Assembly (NCBI GenBank): GCA_903813345.2
Contig: CAIIXF020000004.1
Span: 15,075,196-15,139,195 of the forward strand
Reading direction: 5' to 3'
DNA from: Owenia fusiformis
Taxonomy: Eukaryota > Annelida > Polychaeta > Sabellida > Oweniidae
Length of the DNA: 64,000 bases
Shown here: one piece after another, positions 1-14,100 of the stretch
Layout of the letters: each line of letters opens with the position of its first letter
How positions within the stretch are numbered: position 1 is the first letter of the stretch
Notes under the pieces: model-generated
Databases searched by the model: none
What the model was told of the DNA's origin: nothing
Seen by the model: only the letters and a program-made list of their open reading frames with translations
Made by a program: the position numbers and the translations under genes

Positions 1-2199
1 CTAAGATTGAAGGACTTGAAACTTTAGTGAATATTTAGGTACGTGCTTGTTTTCTATGTTTAGATTGAATTAATCACTGGAAACACTTTAGAAGTGTAAA
101 TTTTACACTTTTACACTTTTTGGTTACTGAAATGGTCACCTTACAAAACCACTAATTGAATGTTTGACTATCTTTTATAAAATTAAGGGTAACATATTTT
201 AGACTACATTGTACCTTAACCAATGTAATCTATAGTATTGCTAAATGTTCATATAAACAAGGTTAAAGTAGGATACAAATTCACTAATATCCAAGAAATA
301 TGTACCATGACTATACTACAGTGGTTCGGGTAAGACCACATATTTGATATGATCAATAAAAGTTATATAATTGTAGGTGTTGAACCTGACTGGGAACCAG
401 ATAGAGCATGTCCCAGTATGGCTAGCTAAGAGACTTAAATCTCTCAGGATATTTAGATGTGCCAAGAATAATATAGGATCTGTGAGTAACGTTTATTTCA
501 CATGTTTTTATGTGTTGAATGAATAGACCCATTTCATTAAGAGAATACTTTATATTAGAAATAAAGGCATCTACTGTGATAAGTTTTCACATGGAAGTGT
601 TGTGAAAACATTGTAAGCTGACAGATATCTACTAATACACAGATATAATCTTTGAGGGCTCAGTTTTATTCATCTCATCATTTACTAAAAAAAACTTCAT
701 AAATGTTGAAATTAGATTTCAAAATGAAGGTTATGTGATATTAGTGTAATAACCTTATTCAATGATTTCATATGAACCATAATTATTTTTAATTTGTCTT
801 TCTATTTTAGCTTAGTGAAATTTCCAAACTGAGGCCATTACAGGATTTGTCCCAAGTCAGTTTTGCAGAAAACCTAGTTACAAAGGTGCCACATTATCAA
901 TCATATGTAATCTTCAAACTGCACACGTTAGACATCTTGGATGGTCAGCCAATCAGCAATGAGGAGCGTGATGCTGCTCAGAATAGATTCTCTCAAGGTA
1001 TGTCATCTTAGAATGTAGAGGGGAACATTTTATTTGGAGGTAACTGTAAAAAAAATCTTGGTTCCCTAGAGTAGTTTTCACTGATTTTCTCTATTGCCTA
1101 TGTGCAAAAGGGATGACTCTATGGTTCTATAGGTGTCTTCATGCATGTTAATTCAATGCTCTTATGGGATTCATTTATTGTTGTTGCCCCTAACATTATA
1201 TCTCTATTTCAGAAAAGTTGGAATAGAAAGTCAGTTCTTAAAAAGAGCAACATAACAGTTCCCTGTAATATTATTTCTCTATTTCAGATGAGTTAGAACA
1301 TTTAGAGAAAATCATCAGTGAACAAGAGGAGAAACTCAGTACCAAGACCAACATAACAAGTCCCTACATGAAGTTACAGTGAGACAAGAGGAGCAGAAAA
1401 CATGGAAGAAACAACAGAAGGAGAAGGAGAAACAACTGGAGGAGATGAGAAATGAGATGAAGGCCAAGGATGATCTCGTGAGTTTTATTTCTAACAAAGT
1501 GTTAGCCATTTAGAAATACGAGGGGTGATCAATAAGTAATGGACGCATCCATGTAAAAAAGATTTTGATGAGTTGAGTGGTTCATCAACACATAACTCAA
1601 CCAGATTGTCAAAATGAAATTTTACCCATTGTGCTTTAGTCCACCCAGCTTTGCAACTGACCTGTGTTGTGGAATTGAAAAAATCATTAACACACAATCC
1701 ATCATTCAAATTATCATCATGTTTTAGCATTGTTGAGATAAGAAAAACCATGGACTTAAGTATGAGATGACTCATTAGAATAAATTGACACATTATTTCA
1801 TTTATTGTAAAAATATATTTCATGGTTCCAGTTAAAAAGGAACAAAGGCTTGTGAGAAACACTATGAACTGGAGCAGGAGTTGGCTTTCTTTAAGATAGA
1901 CTCAAAGTTTGGAAGCCACAAGTTCTCCCTATACAATTACTTTCTCCATGATTATTCCACATCACCCACATGTTGACCATAATATTTCATATGTTTAGGA
2001 CTACGATGGTGAGAATGATTTGATTGGAGAAAGCCCTTATATCGGCAGAGCACGATACCAAGAAATCAGTTTGCGTTCGAGAAGAACCTAGCAACAAAGG
2101 GTCAACCAATCAGAATACAGCAACTAGCGGGAAGTAGTGATATTGGAGTGTCTCCATCATTTTTCTGAGATTCACCTCAGCAGGCTGATCATAGTACAG
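1..2199 (+). pseudogene. CNTRL: Damaged 5' exons of centriolin (LRRs and start of coiled coil)
   Basis: Exon ends: up to 38; 377-481; 811-997; 1288-1477; about 1832-1920; 1999-2199. Exons 377-481 and 811-997 are open and keep phase. The first reads KIEGLETLVNI and then TAG (36-38) directly before a GTACGT donor, where vertebrate centriolin has one Gln before the next LRR strand. Exon 1288-1477 starts in frame (DELEHLEKIISEQEEKL), then must shift frame to read the recognisable HNKSLHEV segment; its length is off by 2 mod 3. In the exon at 1832 the first codons run into TGA, and the conserved ACEKHYELEQELAF lies in another frame; no good donor is visible. Exon 1999-2199 lacks one base near 2061, between RARYQ and RNQFAF, and has TGA at 2166-2168. 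I infer relaxed selection or local sequence errors. Confidence 0.72.
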
Positions 2200-5100
2200 G
2201 TTAATGTTCACTTTTGTTTGCTATATTTTCCTTCATCAAGACCAGTTTACTCCAGGTTTGCAAGTATGGTAAATGTATTTTTTATGGTAAATGTCATTTT
2301 TAAGAACAGATGAGCCCAAAGATATGGTGAGGTTTAGGGCACGCTGAGTAATTTTTTAGTAAAAAAGTGTAATATTCATCACTGTTTCGTGTCTTTGCCA
2401 CCACCAAAAAGTGGTGACTTATTATTATGGTCTCTGTTTTTTTTACATCGGTCGACGGTTGGTTGTTGACGGTTGGTGATTGGCATCTATAACAAATTCT
2501 TAAAACTTCCAATAACTTAACAAATACTGTTTAGACTGACTTCATTTTTTTCAAAATCATCTACACGTTTTCAGAAGTTCAACTTTGACTTTACATTTAA
2601 GATTTGACCTTAAGTGACTTTTTCATGGTCAAAAAAAGTTTACAAGGTCAAAATGTATTTTACAACTTGCTTTGAATTGACCATTTTTTCAAAATCATTT
2701 TCAAGTTTTTCAGAGGTTCAAATCTGACTTTTATGTTTGAGAGTTGACCTTCAATGACCTTCTCAAGGTCAAGGAGGTTGAAAAGGTATTTTTTTAACTT
2801 GCTATTTTTTTCAAAATCATCTACAAGTCCTCAGAAGTTCACATCTGGCTATATATTCGACCTTCTATGACATTTTCAAGGTCAAAAAAGATTTGACCTT
2901 AATGACCTTCTCAAGGTCTTTTTTCATCTTGCTTCAAATTGACCAATTTTTTTTCAAAATCAGCTAGAAGTTCTCACAAGTTCACAACTGACTTTAGATT
3001 TGAGATTTCACCTTCTTTGACCTTCCCAGGGTAAAAAAGGTCTTTTTTCAACTTGCTTCAAATTGACCATTTTATTTTTTCATATTTTTTCATCTATAAG
3101 TTCTCAGAAATTCAAAAGACTGAACTCATAATATTGTGAGCAACTAGATGGTGGCATTTTGTTATGTTAATGCCTTGTCATTACTTTGTTTTGGACCCCT
3201 TTTCTAACCCCTTGTCATACCTGAGTTATCAAGTCTCTCAGAGTTTTGATCATTTTCAACATTTCTAAGAAAAACTTGTAAATAACTTAATAGATATTCC
3301 AGGCATAATCAAAATGTTTCAAGGGATTTATTTAAAAGATATGATAGTTAAAGGACGATTCTCGGTTTGGAGAACAGTCTCCTGGGCTAATAATTTTTTC
3401 ATGAAAAATATAGAAATATTACCCAAATTAAACTATAAATATTCAAAAGAGGAAATTTAATTCTACAAGATGTAAATATATATATAACAAATTGGTCCGA
3501 AGCAGGGATAACGTTCAATTAGACCGATTCAATAAAATACAAGTCTCGATTTGGGGAAAGAAGTTCATCAGTGTACTGCGCTAATATTTTTTTGCGAAAA
3601 ATCTACAAATATTACCCAAAATAAATAATGACTATTCAAAAGAAGACATTCAAATCGATATTATGTAAAAAAAAATCAAATTTGTCCGAAGCAGGGATAA
3701 TGCTCATTTAGATTGATGAACTTCGTTCTCCAAACCGAGAATCGTCCTTTGTTATCAATAAGAAAAACAGAATCTGGTATAAATTTTTATTAAGCTCATC
3801 AACATTTATTTTCCTAAAATTTTAAATCATTTAACATCCAATATTTGAGCCTAGTCAGTAGAAAACTCTACTGCTACTTTATGAACTTATGGAGTTAATC
3901 ACTGAGATAATTGAATTGCCAAGTGCATATATTTGTATCTATTATATGGAATAAAAAGTGAAATTTAAAACACTCCTTTAGTGTGATAAAACACTTTAAT
4001 GTGGTTAAACCCTTTTTATGTGTTAAAGATTCCTTTTACGTTCAAAGTGTCTATTTTTATGACTCCTTTCCACATGACAAGGCTCATTTATACAAGGTTA
4101 GAAATAGAAAAGCAAATAATGCACAAAGAGCAACACAGAGAAGTAGGGTTTTCAATAAGTATTTTTCAGATATGTTGGGTTATGTTTTTTACATATTGCA
4201 TTATTTTTCCTAGTTTTTGTTTCTAAAGCCCTGTATACACTGACAAGCAAATAATTATAAATGAAACGGCCAAATTACTTAGAATATTATTTTAAAAACA
4301 AATTAATAAGAATGCTTCAAAAATCAAAACAAGCACTATACATATTAGTTGCGATCTTTTTTTCTGAGGTGAAATCCTTGAAACATATGTGTAAAACTAG
4401 TTTGAAACAAAAACTTGACCACATTTTGGTCCTCCAAAGGCTAAGTGTGAAAAATTGCAAAAAAAGATAGGAATAATTTACAAACACATTGAAATAAATG
4501 AAGACATAATTTCTCTATCTCGAAAACGCAGCGCATACTGCAAACAATGCGTAAAGTTGCAGAATTTTTATAATTATATCACATCTGTCACTTTTTTGCT
4601 AAACTATTTCTGCCTCCTCATTTGAGGCAAGTATCCATGATTTTGTTTTATGGAAATATAAATATCACAGTCACAGCATTTTAGCAATACTTATTGAACA
4701 CCCTATGAATACAAAAAGTGACCCAAACCCTATAATATAAGCTACATGCCAGTACAGTAATATGCTAATATGGTATAGTATATAAAAGTTTAACAATAAG
4801 TAAAGTGCTGCATGATAATAATCTGATTGACATTTTTATGCAAACATATTTATATAATTAAGGAGATAATAAAGCTTATAATGGTAAATAAAATAACATA
4901 ACATAACCTACAGCCCTTATTTGTGACAGTCTTGTCCAAATACATAAGTTGATACTTATTATTCCTCTATTATCACCCATTAAAATCCTCAATAATATAC
5001 TACACTTCATTTTTTCATCTATTTGCTGAAATACTCTCATTCTAAAGTCATTCAAATTCAATTGTAAGTTACATTAGTGTGTATCCAAATGTCTTCTGAT

Positions 5101-8100
5101 GGAAAAGCTTCACTTAATCATTCTTCTTTTGGATTTACTGTTTCCTTTGGACATTCTTCTTCTTTTGAACATTTTGCTTCTTGCTTTGAACATGTTGCTT
5201 CTTCTTTTGAACATTCTTCTTTTTCATTTAGGCATTCTGTTTCTTCTTTGGAACATTCTGCTTCTTCCTTTGAATATGTTGCTTCTTCTTTTGAACATTC
5301 TTCTTTTTCATTTAGGCATTCTGTTTCTTCTTTGGAACATGTTGCTTCTTCCTTTGAACATGTTGCTTCTTCCTTTGAACATGTTGCTTCTTCTTTTGAA
5401 CATTCTTCTTTTTCATTTAGGCATTCTTTTTCTTCATTTGAACATTCTGTTTCTTCTTTGGAACATTCTGCTTTTTCCTTTGAACATGTTGCTTCTTCTT
5501 TCAAACATTCTGGTTTTTGCTTTGAACAGTTTGCTTCTTTCGAACATTCTCCTTTTTCTTTAGAACTTTCTACTTCTTGATTTGAACATTCTGCTTCTTG
5601 ATTTGAACATTCTACTTCTCCACTTAAACACTCTGCTCCCTCTTTTGGACACTCTGCTATTTCCTTTTGACGCTTTTCTTCTTCTTCCTCTTGTATTTGT
5701 TCAAATACTCTCATACAGCAAGACAACTTAAATTTCTTCTTTGATTCGTCATCATTTCCAGGGACTTGTTCAACTAATTTCTCTAGGGCATCCGGTAACG
5801 AGAATGCTAGAGACACTGGTTTGTTCCATGCATTGTATATATTTGCTTTATCCCATCCTGCAAATATCATGAAACAGTATAGATAATGTCCCCAATTTTC
5901 TGTTCTTGTATCACATACTATGGTTCCACTATCTCCTGGCTGTGTGTATGCAGTGTCAGAATCTGGCGTTTCTGAACTGATAGCTACCATGTTCTCTACC
6001 CATGCAGTTTTATTGCCAACTTTGATTTCACCTGCTGCATCTACTTGCAAAATTTTGCCTTTTGCTTGATTGAGTGACAGTCCTAGCTTCACTACATTTG
6101 AGCCAGCTCTGGGGTCTGTGTAAACCCATCTTTCTTTATTACAACAACCATTACAATCGTTGTATTGATGTTTTATGTTCCCAAACTGTTCATTATTTAT
6201 TTTGCTGCAAGCAGGATCATGTTGATCATCCACTTTGATACATGCAATATCATATTGTTGTTCTTCCTCATCTTTATCATTCATTACTGTATGATATACG
6301 CATTTCTCTAACATTTTCTCATCTTCTTTTTGGCAAGTAGCATCCTTCCAGTCATCAATGTCCTCTTCATCACTATCACTGTCCATTCTTAATGGTATTT
6401 TGTATGGAACCTCTCTACCAATCACATGTTTGTCACTTTGATCTTCATTGGACCAAGAAATATATTCAACATTGGGAATGAGTTGTTCAACCACATGGTT
6501 GGCTGTGAGAACATACATCTCACCTTGCCTCTCATTGTATCTTTCATTTCGACCAAGCAGATTAGCAAGTCCCCCAATTGTCCCCCTTGGGTTTACCACA
6601 AAATCATCAAGCATACCTTCATCAGCAGTGTCACGCTGCCTGCTATGTAGAGGTCCCCCTGCACATCCAAGCAACTGGATAGATTCATCCTTCATCCAGG
6701 GGACAGAGTGGAACTTGCATCCTGGCATCATTCTTTCTATGAATGCAGATGTCTTGTTGACACATCCATCAACAATATGTATTGAGTAAAGACCATCTTC
6801 TCCCATACCATAGAACTTCACCACAGGAATCCTGTAAGCATAGCAGATGGAAAGTTGAGACATACTGCTGGACCCTGAACTCAGATGTTCACGAATATTT
6901 CTTATGAAACTTTTTATGTCAAAAGCAAAAGCATGTCATTGTAAAAAAAATATGGAAACCCTACAAATAAAGCATAATCCCAGAAATTGTCCATTCATTT
7001 TTAATGTTTTTTTTGTGTTTACCTAAAAGTTGTATGTTTACTCAAGGACACTCATTGTACAAGTCTAATGTTGATATTTGACCTTTTGGGTAACATTTAC
7101 CTTAATCTATTATCATTAATTATACTCTTATCATTGATAACAAATTCATGGAATATGAACAACATATACCTATATACTTAAAATTAATTTATTTGATGAC
7201 ATTGTCTTATATAAGTAACAAGTAATCTGTTAACGAGATTTTATATTTAGGTTAATGAATTGTCCTAAATTTAAGTTAAAGTTAAAATATGATATTCTGA
7301 TTGCTTGAAAACAGTTTTGGCAGTTAACAACGGATTGCATTGCATGTCAGAGTATTTTAGAGGTCTGTTGGTGTGACATTTTAATTTGCTGGAGATAGCA
7401 AGTACTGTAGTTATTTGAGTGTTTTCACATATAGCATAATAAGTCTCCACCCAAGAAAGTTCTGCTTTACTTGCATGAATGTTATATTGTTACATACAGA
7501 TATTGAGTTATACTGAAATTAATGTTTTTTGATTAGTTTCAAATATTGTATCATTTTTTGGATTCAAGCCTCATAAAATCCAAAATGGCCACCTGATGTT
7601 GGGATTTGTAGTAGATAAAGATCTCCTCAAAGTATAGCTATATTAAAACGATGATATTTTTTGAGAAGATCACAATTATCATATCATTTATATTATTTGT
7701 ACATCTCAAATCCAAAAGGGTCAACCCTTATGAGAATTTTAAATTATTAGGAGATATCATATATGACTATATTATACTGTTTGTTTGTTGGGATTGCTGC
7801 TCTGTTGATTTGCTAAAATTTTTTTGTTGTTGATCGTTGATTCAGAATGGCCAAATAAACTGCATTATGCAGAAAGCAAATTAGTTCATTATTCCAATTT
7901 GAAAAAAAATATACAAGATTTAGTGTTAAGAGTAAAGAATAATATTGTGATAATATAAGGCCAGTATTTAGGTCACATTGGGCTGATAATATATAAGGAA
8001 TTATTTGTACTGATGCCCTCTTAGGGACAAACGTACATCCAACATACAATTTTTATTAACAGTAAAATTGCAATAAAAAAAAGAAAATAGGATTACATTC

Positions 8101-11100
8101 TTCAAATGACATATGATATACAGGTGAACTGGATGAGTGATGGGTCACATAACATTCAGAATACATTTGAGTTCTCTTGGGCTGATATGGACATTGGACT
8201 TGGAGTGATATTGTGATAATATTATGCCATTATTGAGTTGATATAAGATTGATATTGGGATAATATTGGATGATTCAATATGAGGCCAATATTGGGATCA
8301 TTTTGGGCTGATATTGGACGAGGGTATTGCCATTGATATTGCATTCATGAAGATTTGGGTTGATATCAAGGCTGATATTGGGGTGTATTGCAATAATATC
8401 AGATTAATATAGGGGTTTTATTAGGTCGTTATTATGGTCATGTTGCATTGAGAATATTTTGTGATATTTTGCAGATTTTGTGGCTGATATTGGAGTGATA
8501 TGGGGTGATTGATGATTTGATTGATGTTGCATTCAGAACACTTGGGTGATATTAGGTAGATATCAGGACTGATATTGGAGTAATATTAAGATAATGTTAG
8601 GTCATTATATGATACTAGGTTAATGTTTGATTGATTAATGTGAAAAACCATACCATGAGTCCAACAAGTTCATTCAATTCTATGCAAATAGCTTTAAATG
8701 GATGTACAAAATATGTGCCATCTTGGGGAGGTGGGGGGGGTAAGCAGCCTTTTTGACAATTGCCCTGTGTATTATTTACCATTTTAGTAGTTTCCGATGA
8801 TGTGGTTCTAGTTTCTGAAATGGTTTCCTCATTGCTTGTTCTTGTGAACTCATTTGCCCTGTTCTATATTTGATTAGTTCACTTTCAACCTCATGGCTGG
8901 CATGCAGTTCTCGTAGTATCGCTGTCATCTCACATATGTCATCTGAGTTTTCAAACAACAGGAATGTCTTTAATTCAGAGAGTATATGCCTGTCATGAAT
9001 CAACCTCTCTATTGCCTTTTTGTATGAAAAACAATTTGATACACTTGTTTGATAAAGACACCACCTTGCCTGACACTTTAAACTCAGATTCCATTTAGCT
9101 TTTATTGCATCTAGTTTTGTTTTAGCTGTATGTTGTTTATCATCAGTCGCATTGCTGTTAAGTGACATGACATGTTTGTAGTCATCATCTTTAGCACCTA
9201 GTCTGGTCAGAAGGCTGTATAGTTCTCTATATTTAGGGGTGAATCTATGGATGTATGTGAGTGCTGTCTTGCCTGATTCGGTAACAGCATTGACATTTGC
9301 ACCATGGTCTGTGAACACCTTTATCCATTCAAGAAACCTCTTTTCAATTGCAATCATCAGTTCAGTTTTGCCATCTTTGTGTTTGACATTGACATCTGCT
9401 CCATGCTCTGCTAACCACTTTGTACATTCTAGAGAGCCAGACTCACAAGCATGCATCAATGCAGTCCAACCATCACTGTCCTTAGCATTGACATCTGCAC
9501 CATGGTCTGTGAACATCTTTATCCATTCAAGAGACCTTTTCTCAATAGCCATCATCAGTTCAGTTTTGCCATCTTTGTGTTTGACATTGACATCTGCACC
9601 ATGCTCTATTAACCACTGTGTACATTCCAGAGAGTCAGAATAACAAGCATGCATCATTGCAGTCCAACCATTATTGTGCTTAGCATTGACATCTGCACCA
9701 TGCTCTGTTAACCACTTTGTACATTCCAGAGAGCCAGACCTACAAGCATACATCAATGCAGTCCAGCCATCATTGTCCAAAGCATTGACATCTGCACCAT
9801 GTTCTGTTAACAACTCGGTACATTGCATAGAGTCACACTTACAAGCACACATCAATGCAGTCCAACCATAAGAACTGTCCTTAGCATTGACATCTGCTCC
9901 ATGCTCTGTTAACCACTGTGTATATTCCAGAGAGCCAGAATCACAAGCACGCATCAATGCAGTCCAATCATTGTCAAAAGCATTAATATCTGCTCCCTTT
10001 TCCAGCAATAAGTCTAATGTCTCTTTACTAAGTTTCTCATTTTTCTCTAATGCCCATACAAGTGTGTTTTCATGGCAACTAGATGTTCTATGCAGGATCA
10101 ATCTCAGCTGATGTTCATCTTCCCTTTCAATTGCATCGATAACGTCTCTCTCTACCTGATCTGTATAATCAGCCATTTTGAATGTCTATATGGGGAATGT
10201 TGCCATCCCAAACATCCTATTCAACATACTGTGTTAAGAATGTTCCAAAGTATAAATCAACACTGGATGTAATTAACCTTACTGGTTAGACGGCTGGTAG
10301 TACTTATCAATAAACTTATCAAAGAGACATACAACTTGACACAACTTGTATGTCTAGCTTTTGATCACGTGTTTTACATGTCAGATAAAAAAGTTCAGTG
10401 TTGAGCAAACAAAATTATGTTTGTATAATACTTAAAAATTTGTAGTTCTACTCGGATGTATCTGCCAATGTTTGTAGATAAGACAGTTATGTTTGAAATA
10501 TGGTACTTTCTGTAATACTGCACTTCAGATGTTTTTTATCTACCAATAATTTATTACTTTATGACTGCATTATATTCGCATATTAAGTACATATTCATAT
10601 TTCACATTGTTTAAAGCTACTACATTTGTTTGTCTAGTTTATGTTTGAAAATAATCATCTGAGAAACACTGAGTTGAAATATACACTTCATGCCCAGTAA
10701 TTGTTGTAACTGTAAATCAAGTTCAAAGAGAGTAGTATAAGATAGTCCATATTGTTGTATCCACAGGTTCAGTTCAGTTCACTCATTCAGAATTAAATGA
10801 GCTTTTTATATATAGTTTGTAAGGGTACTTTCCCTGGTATTGGCTTTTTGGGGGGTTTCGGCGCAAATTGACACCCTGTAATACCAAATAGTACAAAACA
10901 CAGCCAGAAAAATAACACCTATGCTCGCAGCCTGTCATAAGGAAAACAATGTAATAGTCACACCAACATACCTCTTATTTTTACTTCTATCTTACTTTAA
11001 AAATTGAATATTCATTGTAAATTATATATTTTTACTTATATTTTGTTTCCAGGTGCAAGTTATCTTGAGTCCAGTGGGAGACAGGCAGAAGGTGCAGAGG

Positions 11101-14100
11101 GAGGAAGGGCAGTTAAAGGATCACTCTCCATACAGTCACCTCAGGTAGAGTTTAGTACTTGTATGCATATGAATATCTTATAATAGATACAAAGATCAAA
11201 CTCATAATATTCTGAGCAAATAGGTGGTGACATTTTGTCATGTTAATGCCTTATTTTTATTTGTAGTAGTCTTGGTACTCTTCTATATGTTTAAAACAGT
11301 TTTTTTCTTATTGCTATTTTTGATATGTATTTGGGGAATTTATCTGATACATCATGAGAATTCTGGGAAAAGCCTAAAAATCAGGGTTTTGGGTTCTAAA
11401 ATGGGACTATATATATTTCAAGAAAATATACTGGTTTAACTTCAGTTAATTAAAACATATTGAGGATAAAATAACTTATGAATTGTAGCGAAGGTCTAAA
11501 AAAGCATGAATATTATAAATTCTGAATGTTTTATAGATTGGGGGCTATTATTGCTGATAAAGGACATAAAACACTTCTTTTTCAGATTTCTTCATTTTTA
11601 ATTACAAAGTCAAATTATAATCAACATTCAATAAATTTGAAATATGAATAATGACATATTGTGGTATGCTGCACATGGTTTATCCATGTGATCTTAAGTA
11701 ACTTTTAAGAACGATGCAATGTCCTATTTTTTTTATTGCCCACCCTGTAGAAATGCCTTAGTTTAAAGAATATTAGGATCAAGTAAATCCCAATGATTTT
11801 ACAAAATTTCACTGTATTTGCATTTCATTTTGAACTTGTCAAAATAAAGCACTTTACTTTGTGTTACCACCAAGAAATGGTGCCATAATTTTTATGACTT
11901 ACACATTGCAATCAGCAGTTGGTGGTTAGTTATGGTCATCTTTATCAACAATTCGTATTACATTTTTAACCATTTTAACCATTTCCAGGCAAATAGAATT
12001 TGTCTTGTAACATTGTTGATGCACATAATATTAAAACATTTTTTACATGTAAGGCATCTCCCATCCACCCTGATGTACGTGAGACATTAAAACAAACAAT
12101 GGATGCAGAATTGGCAGATAAATACAGAAGTATAGAGAGAGGTAACAAATAGTTGTAAAATTTAATATACTTGTATTGATGCTTAGTATTCATAATGTGG
12201 AAGAAAAAAATTAAGTATCGTAGTGTCCACTTAACCCATTTTCAATCTTCGTTGTAAGATCTGTTTCTGATGTCATGACTCTTTAATGTTCCCTGTTTTA
12301 TGTAAATGTTTCACTGATTGGTGATATGTATTAAATGATCCAATTCATATCAGTTTTTGATCTTCTTGTACTTAAGCCCAAGAGAAGCTGGCCAAGCTAC
12401 AAGGTGAGCTAGAAGTTACCCAATCACAACTCATTCAAGCTACTGAAGAGCTCCAGAAACTTTCCAACCTCTCTCCCAGGAGAGCTCCTCTAGCAGAAAC
12501 TGATAAAGGAGAGCTTAGGAACACACTTGCATCAAAAATGCAAATAGTAAGAGACACATTGCTACATTTAGTTACATTTAATACAACTTGTATAAGTATT
12601 AAAGAATAGATTCATGGATCATGGATTCACAATAACTAATTTAAAAGTCACATTGCCTTCTTTGATGTTAAATTTATAGGTTTGATTCCTGCTTTTAGAT
12701 CAGTACTCTGCGAGACAACTCTGTCCAGATAGAAGAGGGAATGCTGACAGCCCAGGGAGATATTCAACAGAATAAAGCTGACGTGGCAGAACTGAGAGGT
12801 CGTATGCAGAGAACTGACAGTCAGGGGTCCCTCTACGTAAGCGAATCCAAATAAAACATGCATGTTTTATTTCTTAATTTTTTGTAGAGTGGCCCAAAAA
12901 GTGGAACATTAGTAAAAACATCAAACCGACACAAAAAAACTCTAGATTACTTCAATTTGTAGATTTATATTGCTTATACTGTGAAGCATAGAATTTTAGT
13001 TTTATATCATGGGACAATATTGTATTGACTTTATGTGTTATTTAGCAAGGAAATGTTGCAACACACTTCGATACATTATAATCTCCATGGGATAAGTTGT
13101 TTATTGAATTTTTCTAGCGAGTGATGAGAGAAGAAATGTCAGACAAACAACACCAAATAGACACCAGAATTCAAGATTACACAGAGCTCCAGACACAACT
13201 TGAAGATATGTTGAACCATATAGCACAAGAGACAAATGATGTCAAATCCATAGAAGAACAGTTACGTGATGGTAAGTCTTTAGAAATATTGTTTGAAAAC
13301 TATGAACTCTAATAGATGATACAAACTCACAACCAGATTGGTTTACAGTGTGCAGTATCAATTTCCAAAAGCTTAGTCTATGTTATGTAAATCACATGGT
13401 TATATGATCTTGAATCTATTTGACTGATGACAATTTTCTCCACTAAAAGGATCTCATAAAATTTGCTTTTGGTTTTACCCCAGGTGTTTAGCTCTGTGTA
13501 TATATTTTCGTTTATTTGCTTTAATCTAAAAAAAATGATTATATCACTAGGGCAGAGCATTTGTACTGAAAGGAGCGTTTTCAGTACAAATATGTACTGA
13601 AAAATGTACTAGTTTTGTTTCAGTACAAATTTAAGTATATTTTTGTACTGAAAAATGCACTGAATTTTTTTCAGTATATTTTTCAGTACAAATTCATGTA
13701 CTGAAAAATTTTCTGAATTTTAAGTACAAATTTAAGTATAAATATGTACTGAAAAATGTACTGAATTTTAAGGACAAATTTAAGTGCAAAAATATACTGA
13801 AAAATGCACTGAAAATTTAAGGATAAATTTAAGTACAAATATATACTGAAAAATGTACTGAAATTTAAGTGCAAAAGTCAGTATAAAAATGTACTAAAAA
13901 ATATACTGAAATTTAAGGATAATTTTAAGTATAAATATATGCAATGAGAAATATTTGTGCCCAATAATGGAAATAAGAGAAAACGTAAATGTAAGGCATA
14001 CTTTATAAACTCTAAATCACTCAAAAAGTTCTTAGAATGGTGAAAAAGTGCATGATTTTAAAAGAATTTTTGGCCGGGGGGGGGGTTCGCTTGGACCCCT

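Noticed and set aside
5077-5580. Two long + strand ORFs of Ser/Phe/Glu/His or Leu repeats
   Set aside because: They are mirror readings of the 21-bp coding repeat of the antisense peptidase gene.
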